From positions 1-45,134 of the forward strand of contig CAJUOI010000018.1 in assembly GCA_910588615.1 (NCBI GenBank): a stretch of DNA of 45,134 nucleotides. Direction: 5' to 3'. The notes below the pieces were generated by a model. It had not been told where the DNA came from, did not search any database, and saw only the letters and a list, made by a program, of their open reading frames with translations. Made by a program: the position numbers and the translations under genes. The stretch is from an uncultured Christensenellaceae bacterium. GTDB lineage: Bacteria > Bacillota > Clostridia > Christensenellales > Borkfalkiaceae. This document shows, one piece after another, positions 7,393 to 15,416 of the stretch. Within the stretch, counting starts at the first letter, position 1. Every line of letters starts with the position of its first letter.

Positions 7393-9393
7393 TTAATTTA
7401 ACACGACGTCTTTCAGACTTTCGTACTTTTTCATGGAAACGGCGCGGATCTCACCCAAATCGCCGCGCTCAAACGCCTCGTCCGACAGCTTTTTGGCAAG
7501 GAACACCGCCTCCGAGGAATAGCGCAGATTTTTGATTTCATTTAAAATCCGCCCGCTCTGGCGGGTCCCGAGAAAGTCGCCGCCCCCGCGGATTTCCAGA
7601 TCGCGCTCGGCAAGCTCGAAACCGTCGTTCGTCGATTTGAAAAATCGCAGCCGTTCAAGCGCCGTATCGCTCTCCGAACCGATCAGGAGGAAGCAGTAGC
7701 TTTTTTCGCTGCCCCGCCCCACGCGCCCGCGCAGCTGGTGCAACTGCGAAAGCCCGAACCTCTCGGCGTTGTAAATCGCCATGATCGTAGCATCCGGTAC
7801 GTCCACGCCGACCTCGATGACCGTAGTCGAAACGAGGCAATCGTATTCCTTATTTTTAAAGGCGGACATCACCGCCGTCTTTTCCTTGTCCTTCATTCGC
7901 CCGTGCAAGAGGGCAAAGCGCACGGAGGGAAGACGGGCGCGGATCTCCTCGTACAGCTCGGTAACAGAGGTGATCTGTCCTTCGTCGTCCTCGATTTTGG
8001 CACAGACGAAGTACGCCTGCCTGCCCTTTTTCGCTTCTTCCGCGATATAGACCAGCATGTCGTCGTACTTCCTATCGGGGATAATGCTCGTTACGATCTC
8101 CTGTCTGCCCGCGGGCTTGTCGGGAATGACGGTGATGTCCAAATCGCCGTAAAAAATCAGCGAAAGCGTGCGCGGAATGGGCGTTGCCGACATAACGAGA
8201 ACGTCGATATTTTCTCCTTTTTCACTCAAAGAATTGCGTTGCGCCACACCGAATCTGTGCTGCTCGTCGCACACGCAGAACGCAAGATTTTTAAAGACGA
8301 CGTCCGCCTGCAATACGGCGTGCGTGCCGCACAAAACGTCGTATTCTCCCGTTTGCAGTGCGGTTTTTATCTCCCGTTTTTCCTTCACCGTGCACGAACC
8401 TGCAAGATAAGCGACTTTGTACTCGGGAAAAACCTTTTGCAACAAGCGGTAATTCTGCTCGGCAAGCACTTCCGTGGGGCTTAAATACGCGGCTTGGAAC
8501 CCGCTTTTCATCGCCATAAAAATACCCGTCAACGCCACCGCCGTTTTCCCGCTGCCCACGTCCCCCTGCAATAATCTGTTCATGCGGACGGGCGATTTCA
8601 GATTGTCGAATATCGCCCTCACCGCTTTCTGCTGCCCTCCCGTGAACTCAAACGGAAAGCGTTTTTCGAACTCGGCAACCTCCTGCGCGCTCACCGTATA
8701 CGTTCTGCCGCGGGCCTCGTTCTTGTCGCCCTTGATCAGTTTGAACGCCGAAACAAGGGTAAAATACTCCTCGATCGCAATGCGTTCCGCAGCTTTTTTC
8801 ATCTCTTCCTGCGATTTCGGGGCATGAATTGCCGCATACGCACCGTTTAATGGGAGCAACGCGTACTTTTTGCGCAGGTCGGCGGGAATAATCGATGCAC
8901 GCGTTTCCATACGCAGCGCTCGCTGCACGCTGTCGCGCACCACCTTCTGCGTTAAACTTCCGCTCAATCCGTAGACGGGAACGAGCCCCTTCAAACGCGA
9001 AATCCCGCCGATCTTTTCAAAGGACGGATTGACGAGCGAAATCTGTCCGTAGCGGTTGCTCACCCGCCCGTAAAAAAGGTATTCGCCCGCAATCAGCTTT
9101 TTGGCGATATAGGGCATATTGAACCAGACTGCCGTAAAATAGTAGCCGTCCTGCTCGAGGTGCGCCCGCACGAATTTGACGCGCCCCGTATAGCGCACGG
9201 GATCGCACCCCACGATTTTGCAGGCGACAAGCGCCAGTTCGTTGTGCGGCACGCTCTGAACGGAAACGCGGTTCGTCATATCGAGATAGGCGCGCGGAAA
9301 GTACGACACAAGCTTTTCCGTATCGTAAATACCCAGCTTTGCAAAGTCTTTTGCACGCTTTTCACCGACGCCCGTCAATTCTTCGATTCTCAT
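7393..9393 (-). CDS. recG: ATP-dependent DNA helicase RecG
   Basis: RecG remodels stalled replication forks and Holliday junctions. This 666-residue protein shows an N-terminal HhH-like segment (ELTGVGEKRAKDF), the wedge/OB domain (about 40-130), Walker A GDVGSGKT at 277-284, and the DEQH box at 376-379. It also has the SATPIPRTL motif, the C-terminal helicase domain with QLRGRVGRG, and the TRQSG region at the end. Its length is typical (650-700). It lies downstream of asp23 and fakA, the conserved Bacillota neighbourhood, but a hairpin separates it from fakA. The ribosome site is weak (GAG about 10 nt before the ATG), suggesting low translation. Confidence 0.96.
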   Translation of the reverse strand: MRIEELTGVGEKRAKDFAKLGIYDTEKLVSYFPRAYLDMTNRVSVQSVPHNELALVACKIVGCDPVRYTGRVKFVRAHLEQDGYYFTAVWFNMPYIAKKLIAGEYLFYGRVSNRYGQISLVNPSFEKIGGISRLKGLVPVYGLSGSLTQKVVRDSVQRALRMETRASIIPADLRKKYALLPLNGAYAAIHAPKSQEEMKKAAERIAIEEYFTLVSAFKLIKGDKNEARGRTYTVSAQEVAEFEKRFPFEFTGGQQKAVRAIFDNLKSPVRMNRLLQGDVGSGKTAVALTGIFMAMKSGFQAAYLSPTEVLAEQNYRLLQKVFPEYKVAYLAGSCTVKEKREIKTALQTGEYDVLCGTHAVLQADVVFKNLAFCVCDEQHRFGVAQRNSLSEKGENIDVLVMSATPIPRTLSLIFYGDLDITVIPDKPAGRQEIVTSIIPDRKYDDMLVYIAEEAKKGRQAYFVCAKIEDDEGQITSVTELYEEIRARLPSVRFALLHGRMKDKEKTAVMSAFKNKEYDCLVSTTVIEVGVDVPDATIMAIYNAERFGLSQLHQLRGRVGRGSEKSYCFLLIGSESDTALERLRFFKSTNDGFELAERDLEIRGGGDFLGTRQSGRILNEIKNLRYSSEAVFLAKKLSDEAFERGDLGEIRAVSMKKYESLKDVVLN

Positions 9394-9413
9394 TATTTTT
9401 CACTCAATAATTT

Positions 9414-9437
9414 AAAAGAGCGGGCAACCGCTCTTTT
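9414..9437 (-). terminator. Hairpin between fakA and recG
   Basis: A 10-bp stem AAAAGAGCGG/CCGCTCTTTT with a 4-nt loop is followed on the minus strand by a TTTTAAATTATT tract. It lies 9 nt after the fakA stop. It is a probable intrinsic terminator with partial readthrough into recG, because no separate recG promoter is visible. Confidence 0.7.
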
Positions 9438-9445
9438 CCGTCAGA

Positions 9446-11098
9446 TTATTCTAAAGACAGCAAGTAGTAATACACGGGCTGACCGCCGTAATGACAGTCG
9501 ATATCGCAATCGGGGAAAGCCTCCTGTACCTTTTCCGTAAGCGCGACCGCATCCTCTTCCTTGACCTCTTCGCCGTAGTAGAGGGTAATAACCTCGTGGT
9601 AGTCCTCTTTGAGCTTATCGAGGAGTTTTAAAACGGTATCCTCGATCTTATCGCTCTTTGCAAGGATCTTTTTATCGTCCAGCCCGATAATGTCGCCCTC
9701 GGCAATCTTGAAGCCGTTGACGCTGGTGGAACGGACGGCGTGCGTTACCTGCCCCGCCTTCACATTATCGAGCGCATGAATCATATTCGTCTTGTTCTCT
9801 TCCGCGCTCGCTTCGGGACTGAACGATAGCGCCGCTGCAAAGCCCTGCGGAATATTTTTTGTGGGAATGACGTGGATCGTGCGGTTTTCGACCAATGCCT
9901 TCGCCTGCTCCGCCGCAAGAATGATATTTTTGTTGTTGGGGAACACGAACACGTTGTCCGCATTGATTTTCTGCACCGCAGTCGCAATATCCGATGCGGA
10001 GGGATTCATCGTCTGTCCGCCCTCGATCACGCGGTCTACGAACAAATCCTTGAAAATATCCTCGATTCCCTTGCCCGCGCAAATGGCAAGCATCCCCTGA
10101 TCTTTCTTCTCCGCCTCGCGCTTGGCGCGGAGAGCGCGGTTTTGTTCGAGCATGTTCTCGATTTTCGGTCGGTCGAGCTCGCCAAGCTCAAGCGCATAGG
10201 TCAGCGCCACGCCCGGAGTGTTGGTGTGCACGTGCACTTTGATCATTTCGAGATCGCCGATACAGATTACGCTGTCGCCGAGCGCCATCAGGTTTTCGCG
10301 CAGCTTGTCGATATCCGCAAGCGTCGTACTCTTTTTTAAATTAATGACGAAAAATTCGGTGCAGTATGCAAACTGGATTTCGCCCAAATCCATATTGATG
10401 ATGTCCGCGTTGTCGCCGAAGTCCGCATCGGCGGCGGAAGCCGCGTTCGCCGCCTCCGTCTGCACCTCCGAAACGATTTCGTCCCCCTTCAATGCAGAAA
10501 GGAAGCCGCGCATGATCGTCATCAGTCCGACGCCGCCCGAATCGACGACGCCCGCTTTCTTTAAAACGGGAAGTAGCTCGGGCGTTTTGGCAAGCGCTTT
10601 ATCGCCCTCTTCGATGACTGCGGGAAGGAAGGTTTCGAAATCCTTGTTTCTGCCCGCAATTTTTACCGCATACTCGCTCATCATGCGTACGACGGTAAGG
10701 ATCGTACCCTCTTTGGGAATGGAAACGGCGTTATAAGCAACCTTCGTGCCCGCTTCCATCGCCTTTGCAAACGTTTTGGTGTCGATCTCGGACTTTCCGT
10801 CGCGCAGAACGGAACAAATCCCCCTGAAAATCTGCGATAAAATTACGCCAGAGTTTCCCCGTGCGCCCTTTAGAGCGCCCTTGGAAATCGCGTCGCAAAC
10901 GTTGGGAAAACCGTTGTTCGAGCAGATGGAAAGCTCCTTCACTGCCGACTGAATGGTGAGCGACATATTCGTACCGGTATCGCCGTCCGGTACGGGAAAT
11001 ACGTTGAGTGCGTCTACCTTTGCCCGATTGTTATCGAGCATTTTTGCGCCCACCAACACCATTTTACGGAAGGTGGCGCAATTTATCGTTTTCTGCAT
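9446..11098 (-). CDS. fakA: DAK2-domain fatty acid kinase FakA (YloV)
   Basis: FakA phosphorylates fatty acids held by a FakB (DegV-family) partner so that they can enter phospholipid synthesis. The N-terminal DhaK-L-like kinase domain carries the ATP/Mg signature FPVPDGDTGTNM near 36-47. The middle and C-terminal parts match the long YloV form, which runs to 550 residues or so. Here 551 residues are counted from the ATG at 11098. A longer frame starting at 11122 exists, but GAGGAG lies just before 11098. No fakB gene is in the window. It follows asp23, the usual yloU-yloV pair. Confidence 0.92.
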   Translation of the reverse strand: MQKTINCATFRKMVLVGAKMLDNNRAKVDALNVFPVPDGDTGTNMSLTIQSAVKELSICSNNGFPNVCDAISKGALKGARGNSGVILSQIFRGICSVLRDGKSEIDTKTFAKAMEAGTKVAYNAVSIPKEGTILTVVRMMSEYAVKIAGRNKDFETFLPAVIEEGDKALAKTPELLPVLKKAGVVDSGGVGLMTIMRGFLSALKGDEIVSEVQTEAANAASAADADFGDNADIINMDLGEIQFAYCTEFFVINLKKSTTLADIDKLRENLMALGDSVICIGDLEMIKVHVHTNTPGVALTYALELGELDRPKIENMLEQNRALRAKREAEKKDQGMLAICAGKGIEDIFKDLFVDRVIEGGQTMNPSASDIATAVQKINADNVFVFPNNKNIILAAEQAKALVENRTIHVIPTKNIPQGFAAALSFSPEASAEENKTNMIHALDNVKAGQVTHAVRSTSVNGFKIAEGDIIGLDDKKILAKSDKIEDTVLKLLDKLKEDYHEVITLYYGEEVKEEDAVALTEKVQEAFPDCDIDCHYGGQPVYYYLLSLE

Positions 11099-11140
11099 AG
11101 GATCTCCTCGGAATTCATTCAAAAGGCGCGGAGACGAGAG

Positions 11141-11491
11141 TTATATTTTTAAACCGACGATATTGACGTTAACGGTGTCTACGATCATGCCCGTAAAACG
11201 TTCAACCTTATACTTCACCGATTCTTTTAAAGATTCGGCTACCGCTTCGATGGATACGCCGTACTTTATGAGAACGTATACGTCGATGAAAATTCGGTTT
11301 CCGGACGTGGTAATTTTCACGCCCTTGCCTCCCGCGTCTCGTTTCAGCAGTTCGGCGAGCGTGTCGGTAAAACGGCGTGAAACGGTATCGACGATGCCGT
11401 AACTCTCCACCGCAGCCTGAGATGCAACTTTTGAAATTGCAATATCGGATATGGAAATTTTTCCGTATGCGTTACTCGTGCTTACTGACAT
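11141..11491 (-). CDS. Asp23/Gls24 family envelope stress protein (YloU)
   Basis: This 116-residue member of the Asp23/Gls24 family contains the family pattern GKISISDIAISKVASQAAVES near the N terminus and the alternating hydrophobic pattern of the C-terminal half (IFIDVYVLIKYG...). Proteins of this family are abundant, membrane-associated in some species, and linked to cell-envelope stress. The precise role is not known. It precedes fakA (gap about 42 nt to its start), and both are read from one promoter at 11588-11616. Confidence 0.92.
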   Translation of the reverse strand: MSVSTSNAYGKISISDIAISKVASQAAVESYGIVDTVSRRFTDTLAELLKRDAGGKGVKITTSGNRIFIDVYVLIKYGVSIEAVAESLKESVKYKVERFTGMIVDTVNVNIVGLKI

Positions 11492-11581
11492 ATAACTCCC
11501 TTAGGCGAAGCTTGCAAGCCTCAGACGGACCCGCAAAGCTTCGGCAACTGCCAAGGCAATGGGAACTGCCCAAATATACCT
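11492..11581 (-). promoter_or_regulatory. Structured 5' leader of asp23-fakA
   Basis: About 90 nt separate the predicted transcription start from the asp23 ATG. The leader can form a long stem (GAAGCTTTGC with GCAAGCTTC) and carries alternating GGCAGTT/AACTGCC and ATTGCC/GGCAAT pairings just upstream of it. I could not match it to a known riboswitch class. GGGAG before the ATG is the ribosome site. Confidence 0.4.
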
Positions 11582-11587
11582 ATTCTT

Positions 11588-11616
11588 ATTTTACCCCATA
11601 TAACAACATTTGGCAA
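11588..11616 (-). promoter_or_regulatory. Promoter of asp23-fakA
   Basis: Minus-strand TTGCCA (11611-11616) and TAAAAT (11588-11593) are separated by 17 bp. It lies back to back with the rpmB promoter. Confidence 0.75.
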
Positions 11617-11677
11617 GCGTTATTTCAAAAAAATTTTCAAAAGTTCAAAAAAAAACGTCTTTCCCCCGCTTTTTTAA

Positions 11678-11706
11678 TTGATTTTTTCCTTGCGAAATGG
11701 TATCAT
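11678..11706 (+). promoter_or_regulatory. Promoter of rpmB
   Basis: TTGATT (11678-11683) and TATCAT (11701-11706) with a 17-bp spacer are preceded by an A/T-rich stretch that could act as an UP element, as expected for a ribosomal protein gene. Confidence 0.7.
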
Positions 11707-11777
11707 AATTGCGTCGGCTTGCGCGGAAGGAGTTTTCGCGCGAAAAATTTACGATGATATCCTGCGGAGGTGTTAAT

Positions 11778-11966
11778 ATGTCGAAGGTTTGCAGCGTATG
11801 CGGAAAAGGTCAGGTAGCGGGCAATAACGTTTCCCACTCCCACCGTAAAACGAAGAGAACGTTTCAGGCAAACGTGCAGAAAGTATCTTACAAAAAGGAC
11901 GGTAAAATCGTTAACGATTACGTCTGCGCAAGATGCTTGAAGAGCGACAAAGTAGAGCGCGTTTAA
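11778..11966 (+). CDS. rpmB: 50S ribosomal protein L28
   Basis: L28 is a small protein of the large ribosomal subunit. The 62-residue product starts MSKVCSVCGKG and contains the family core GNNVSHSHRKTKR. A CxxC near the start (C5, C8) and another near the end (CARC) show that this is the zinc-binding C+ form. The ATG at 11778 has GGAGG 7 nt upstream. In-frame starts further upstream lie in the leader and are not used. It is oriented against its neighbours, as in Bacillus. A strong terminator follows. Confidence 0.97.
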   Translation: MSKVCSVCGKGQVAGNNVSHSHRKTKRTFQANVQKVSYKKDGKIVNDYVCARCLKSDKVERV

Positions 11967-11977
11967 AAGAGTAAACG

Positions 11978-12006
11978 AAAGCCCGCCGTATTCACGGCGG
12001 GCTTTT
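11978..12006. terminator. Terminator after rpmB, also facing the dipeptidase gene
   Basis: The stem AAAGCCCGCCGT/ACGGCGGGCTTT with loop ATTC is followed by TTTT on the plus strand. The minus strand reads a comparable hairpin after the convergent M19 gene, so it may act both ways. Confidence 0.88.
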
Positions 12007-12048
12007 CCGTTTTAAAAACGGAAAAGCGCATCCTCCTTTGCAGGCGCG

Positions 12049-12969
12049 CTATTTGCAAATTTCCCCGAATACACGGAGAAAATTTCCGTAAGCGATCTTT
12101 TCCGCAATGCGGCAGCCGAACGCCCCTTCCAGTTCTTCCAAAAAATCAGGCACGTCGGCGGGCGTTCTCAAATAGGGATTTTCGGGAATCCCGTCAAAGT
12201 CGCTTCCGAGCGCAAGCGCGTCCTCCCCGCCCGCATCGATAATCGCCTCGGCGTGCTTTAAAAGAGCTTCGCGCTGCCCCTGCGCAGTGTCCCCTCCGCC
12301 GGAAAAATCGGCGCAAAAATCCAGACCCACGACGCCGCCGTGATCGGCAATCAGCCTGATCCCCCCGTCCGTCAGGTTCCGCGCGCAGTCGCATATCCGC
12401 CGCGCGCCCGAGTGGCTTGCAACGAAGGGGCGCTTCGAAACGCTCCCCACCTCCTCCACGAGCTTGTCGCTTCCGTGCGAAACGTCGACGATTACGCCGA
12501 GCTCATTCATCCGCTCCACCGCCGACACCCCGAAGGGCGTTAATCCGAGTTCCGTCTGCCTGCGGCTCAACGGCAAACGCCCCGCGAACAATCCCTCGTA
12601 ATCGGGAAAATTCGGAAACCCGATTTCGTTGGGATAATTCCAGATCAAAGTCATCATTCTCGCTCCTCGCGCGTACAGAGCGTCGAGTTTTTCGAGCGAA
12701 CCTTCGATCGCCCCGCCGTCCTCCACGGTAAACAGCGCGTTTATGCCGCTGCCGATCTCGCCCGCGCGCGTAATTTTACGCAAGCCGTTCTCCTGACAGT
12801 ACGCATCGAACCTATCGGCAAGCGCAAGCGCCTCCCGATACTTTTCCTCAGACGAAACGAACGCCGCAAAGCACTGCAAAAAGCACCCGCCGCACGCGAG
12901 CGTTTCTTTGGTTACCTGAGGACGCGACTTCGTCGTCAACGCGTCCGAGTGCAAATCGCAGTATTTCAT
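12049..12969 (-). CDS. Membrane dipeptidase family protein (peptidase M19)
   Basis: This 306-residue zinc dipeptidase of the renal-dipeptidase family is likely to cleave small (often L-Xaa-D-Xaa) dipeptides. The zinc-ligand pattern of the family is visible: H7 and D9 (DLHSDA), E83 (TVEDGG), H165 (DVSHGSD) and H186 (ASHSGAR). The late GSDFDG motif is also present. It is somewhat shorter than many bacterial members (about 310-400) and has no signal peptide despite the family name. Its ATG overlaps the stop of the tiny ORF at 12966-13034, so it is translationally coupled as the last gene of the long operon. It has no counterpart at this place in Bacillus and seems to be a local insertion. Confidence 0.9.
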   Translation of the reverse strand: MKYCDLHSDALTTKSRPQVTKETLACGGCFLQCFAAFVSSEEKYREALALADRFDAYCQENGLRKITRAGEIGSGINALFTVEDGGAIEGSLEKLDALYARGARMMTLIWNYPNEIGFPNFPDYEGLFAGRLPLSRRQTELGLTPFGVSAVERMNELGVIVDVSHGSDKLVEEVGSVSKRPFVASHSGARRICDCARNLTDGGIRLIADHGGVVGLDFCADFSGGGDTAQGQREALLKHAEAIIDAGGEDALALGSDFDGIPENPYLRTPADVPDFLEELEGAFGCRIAEKIAYGNFLRVFGEICK

Positions 12970-13034
12970 TTTCCGCGGTAAAACAGTTTTAAAACTCTTC
13001 TGACGATAAAAGGCGGACGGAAACAGATAAACAT
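12966..13034 (-). CDS. Tiny 22-residue protein, SpoVM-like candidate
   Basis: The ATG at 13034 is preceded by AAGGAGG at a 5-nt spacing, and the TGA overlaps the M19 start as ATGA. The frame encodes 22 residues beginning MFICFRPPF and ending IVRRVLKLFYRGK, a cationic amphipathic peptide with prolines before the helix. In Bacillus subtilis spoVM, a 26-residue membrane-curvature-sensing peptide of the spore coat, lies between thiN and rpmB, the same place. Its C-terminal half as I remember it (IVRAMLGSFRK) matches IVRRVLKLFYR in the I-V-R, L, F and terminal basic positions. The N-terminal half is about five residues shorter. That it is translated is well supported by the ribosome site. The SpoVM identity is an inference. 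Confidence 0.6.
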   Translation of the reverse strand: MFICFRPPFIVRRVLKLFYRGK

Positions 13035-13044
13035 GGCAACCTCC

Positions 13045-13662
13045 TTACGCTTCGCAATTGATAAACACGAGAACCGTGCCCTCCGTCCGAAACTGCGCGT
13101 TTTCCGCCGTGATCACGTTGGAAATCCCGAGCGTAGAGCCGTACTTAAACGTTTCGGGCAGAGGATAACGGAAGCCTCTACTCTCCATAATATGCGCGTC
13201 GCCGCCGAAAGGTACGATAGACACCGTTTTTCCCACAACGCCGCCGAGCCCCACGAGCCCCGATGCGGCAAAGATACGGCAATAATTGGTAATCAGCACG
13301 GCGCGCACACCCGCCCTTTCCGCCTGATATAAAAGATGAAGATTACCGATAAAATGGTCGTCTCTCTTTCCGCCCCCGCCGTAAATTTCAATGTCGCCGT
13401 ACCCCGCGCCGATTGCCCGCATCAAAGCAAGCTCGCCGTCGGTATAGTCCTTTTCCGAGGGGTAAATTTCCGCGGGAGGCGGCTCGGGAAGATAATCGAG
13501 CGAATCGTAATCGCCGAGGTTTTCGTCAATTTTTATTTTATCCTTCGCCCAAGCATACGCACCGTCGCAACAGTAAACGCGGACGTCGTCCGACCCCGCG
13601 GAATCCGCCCGAATTTCCCCGCGGTAAGGCTCGCCGTTCAAAAGAATGATCGCCCGTTTCAT
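13045..13662 (-). CDS. thiN: Thiamine diphosphokinase
   Basis: This cytoplasmic enzyme makes thiamine diphosphate from thiamine and ATP. The 205-residue product shows the family's early CCDGAYAWAKD, GDYDSL (about 52-57) and YPSEKDYTDGELAL motifs, and then the GGGGKRDDHFIGNLHLL motif of the active site. Length is typical (200-215). Its start overlaps the rpe stop by 4 nt (ATGA), the conserved rpe-thiN pair of Bacillota. No TPP riboswitch is visible upstream. Confidence 0.93.
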   Translation of the reverse strand: MKRAIILLNGEPYRGEIRADSAGSDDVRVYCCDGAYAWAKDKIKIDENLGDYDSLDYLPEPPPAEIYPSEKDYTDGELALMRAIGAGYGDIEIYGGGGKRDDHFIGNLHLLYQAERAGVRAVLITNYCRIFAASGLVGLGGVVGKTVSIVPFGGDAHIMESRGFRYPLPETFKYGSTLGISNVITAENAQFRTEGTVLVFINCEA

Positions 13663-14315
13663 ACGCCGCGTAATTTCCTTACCGCTTCGCCCAAATCGGC
13701 GGAACGGAATACCGCGCTACCCGCCACGATGACGTTGGCGCCCGCCGCAACGATCTCTTTCACGTTACCCTCGCATACGCCGCCGTCCACTTCGATATCG
13801 CGCGCGGGAAAGCCGTTTTTTACACAGAAATTACGCAACTTTTCAATGCGGGAGAGCGATTCGGGAATGAATTTCTGACCGCCCCACCCGGGGAACACGC
13901 TCATGATCAGCAGCATATCCGAAATCGGCACGAGGTCATACAGCGCTTCGACGGGAGTATCGGGATTGATAACTGCCCCGCACTTCATGCCGAGCGCGCG
14001 GATTTTTCCGAGATTTTCCCGCGTTTTCTCCCCGCAAGCTTCCACGTGAACGGTAACGAAGTCTGCGCCCGCTTTTTTAAACTCTTCGAAGTGCGTTTCG
14101 GGATGCAGCACCATTAAATGACAGTCGAGCGGCAAACTCGTATGCGGACGGATGGCGGCAACCATCTGATGCCCGAAGGTAATGGGCGGCACGAAATTGC
14201 CGTCCATGACGTCGCAGTGCACGAGGTCGGCGCCCCCTGCTTGCAGGCGTTTTACCGTTTCGCCCGCTTGCGAAAAATCGCTTGCCAGAATGCTCGGCGC
14301 AATTTTGATTTGCAT
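13659..14315 (-). CDS. rpe: Ribulose-phosphate 3-epimerase
   Basis: Rpe interconverts ribulose-5-phosphate and xylulose-5-phosphate in the pentose phosphate pathway. The 218-residue TIM barrel begins KIAPSILASDFSQ, carries HCDVMDGNFVPPITFG (metal and catalytic Asp), DCHLMV, MSVFPGWGGQKF and the late EVDGGV motif with the second catalytic Asp. The ribosome site GGAG lies 9 nt before the ATG. The gap to rlmN is 57 nt, where Bacillus has prpC, prkC and rsgA. Those genes are absent here. Confidence 0.96.
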   Translation of the reverse strand: MQIKIAPSILASDFSQAGETVKRLQAGGADLVHCDVMDGNFVPPITFGHQMVAAIRPHTSLPLDCHLMVLHPETHFEEFKKAGADFVTVHVEACGEKTRENLGKIRALGMKCGAVINPDTPVEALYDLVPISDMLLIMSVFPGWGGQKFIPESLSRIEKLRNFCVKNGFPARDIEVDGGVCEGNVKEIVAAGANVIVAGSAVFRSADLGEAVRKLRGV

Positions 14316-14372
14316 GATCCGTACTCCTTTATTTTTTATACTCCCCCTTGTGTCAAAGGAGCTCGATAGGTG

Positions 14373-15416
14373 TCAACGATTTTGTGAACCGATGTAGCTT
14401 GCCCTCAGCTGTCCGCAAGCGCCGCCGACGTCCGCCCCCATGCTGCGGCGGACGGTCGCGGAGATCCCGTTCTTCTCCAAGACGCCCAAAAAACGATACG
14501 CAGCTTTTTCGTCCGCTGCGGTCAGCGCCCGCTCCTTCACCTCGTTCAGACGAATTAAATTTACGTGGCAGGGTTTTCCTTTTACCAGCTTTGCAAGCGC
14601 TTCCGCATGTTCCCGGTCGCAGTTTTCGTCCGCAATAAGCGTATATTCGAAAATGTACCGCCTGCCCGTTTTTTCAAAATAATAGGCGCAAGCATCCATG
14701 ATTTCGGATATTTTATACTTGTTTGCAATCGGCATGGTGCGTTTCCGCTCCTCGTCGGAAGAGGCGTGTAGCGAAACGGTTAGATTGACGGGGATCCTTT
14801 CGCCCGCAAACCTTCTCATCTCAGGCACGAGCCCGCACGTAGACAGGCTGATATTGCGTGGCGAAATGCAGATCCCGCCCTCTGCGGAAACGTTTTTCAA
14901 AAATTTAACGACGTTATCGTAGTTATCGAAGGGCTCGCCGCTGCCCATTAAAACGACGTTCGTAACCGCTCTGCTTTTCTGTGTTCCGCCTTCGGTGCGG
15001 TTAACGACGAGAATTTCCGACAGAATTTCACCCGCCGTCAAATCCCTAAGCCGCCCGCCCAGCGTGGACGCGCAAAACTTGCAGCCCATGCGGCAACCGA
15101 CCTGCGTGGAAACGCACTGCGTGTTGCCGTAGTCGTAGCGCATAAAAACGCTCTCGATCAGGTTGCCGTCGGCAAGCTCGAACAAAAATTTTTTCGTGCC
15201 GTCGGATGATACGAAGGTTTCGCGAATTTTAACGGGTTCGTCTTCGAACCGCCGCAAAAGCTCCGCCCTGAACGCGGAAGATACGGGCAGCTCGCTTACC
15301 TTTTTCCCCTGCATCAGCCCCGTGTACATCTGCTGCGCGCGGAATTTCTTTTCGCCATACTCTGCAACGAGCGCTTCTATCTCTTGCCGCGATAAATCCT
15401 GCAAAATTTCTTTCAT
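14373..15416 (-). CDS. rlmN: Dual-specificity rRNA/tRNA adenine-C2 methyltransferase RlmN
   Basis: This radical-SAM enzyme methylates A2503 of 23S rRNA and A37 of some tRNAs. The 347-residue protein has the N-terminal accessory domain and the CX3CX2C cluster motif at C108, C112 and C115 (GCRMGCKFC). It also has the GSGEPFDNYDNV motif and a late GGACGQL segment with the methyl-accepting cysteine. Length is typical. The alpha/beta hydrolase stop overlaps its start by 4 nt. Confidence 0.96.
   Translation of the reverse strand: MKEILQDLSRQEIEALVAEYGEKKFRAQQMYTGLMQGKKVSELPVSSAFRAELLRRFEDEPVKIRETFVSSDGTKKFLFELADGNLIESVFMRYDYGNTQCVSTQVGCRMGCKFCASTLGGRLRDLTAGEILSEILVVNRTEGGTQKSRAVTNVVLMGSGEPFDNYDNVVKFLKNVSAEGGICISPRNISLSTCGLVPEMRRFAGERIPVNLTVSLHASSDEERKRTMPIANKYKISEIMDACAYYFEKTGRRYIFEYTLIADENCDREHAEALAKLVKGKPCHVNLIRLNEVKERALTAADEKAAYRFLGVLEKNGISATVRRSMGADVGGACGQLRASYIGSQNR

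Noticed and set aside
14316..14372. Two TTGAC motifs between rlmN and rpe as a promoter
   Set aside because: Neither has a -10 box at a suitable distance. rpe is probably read through from rlmN.
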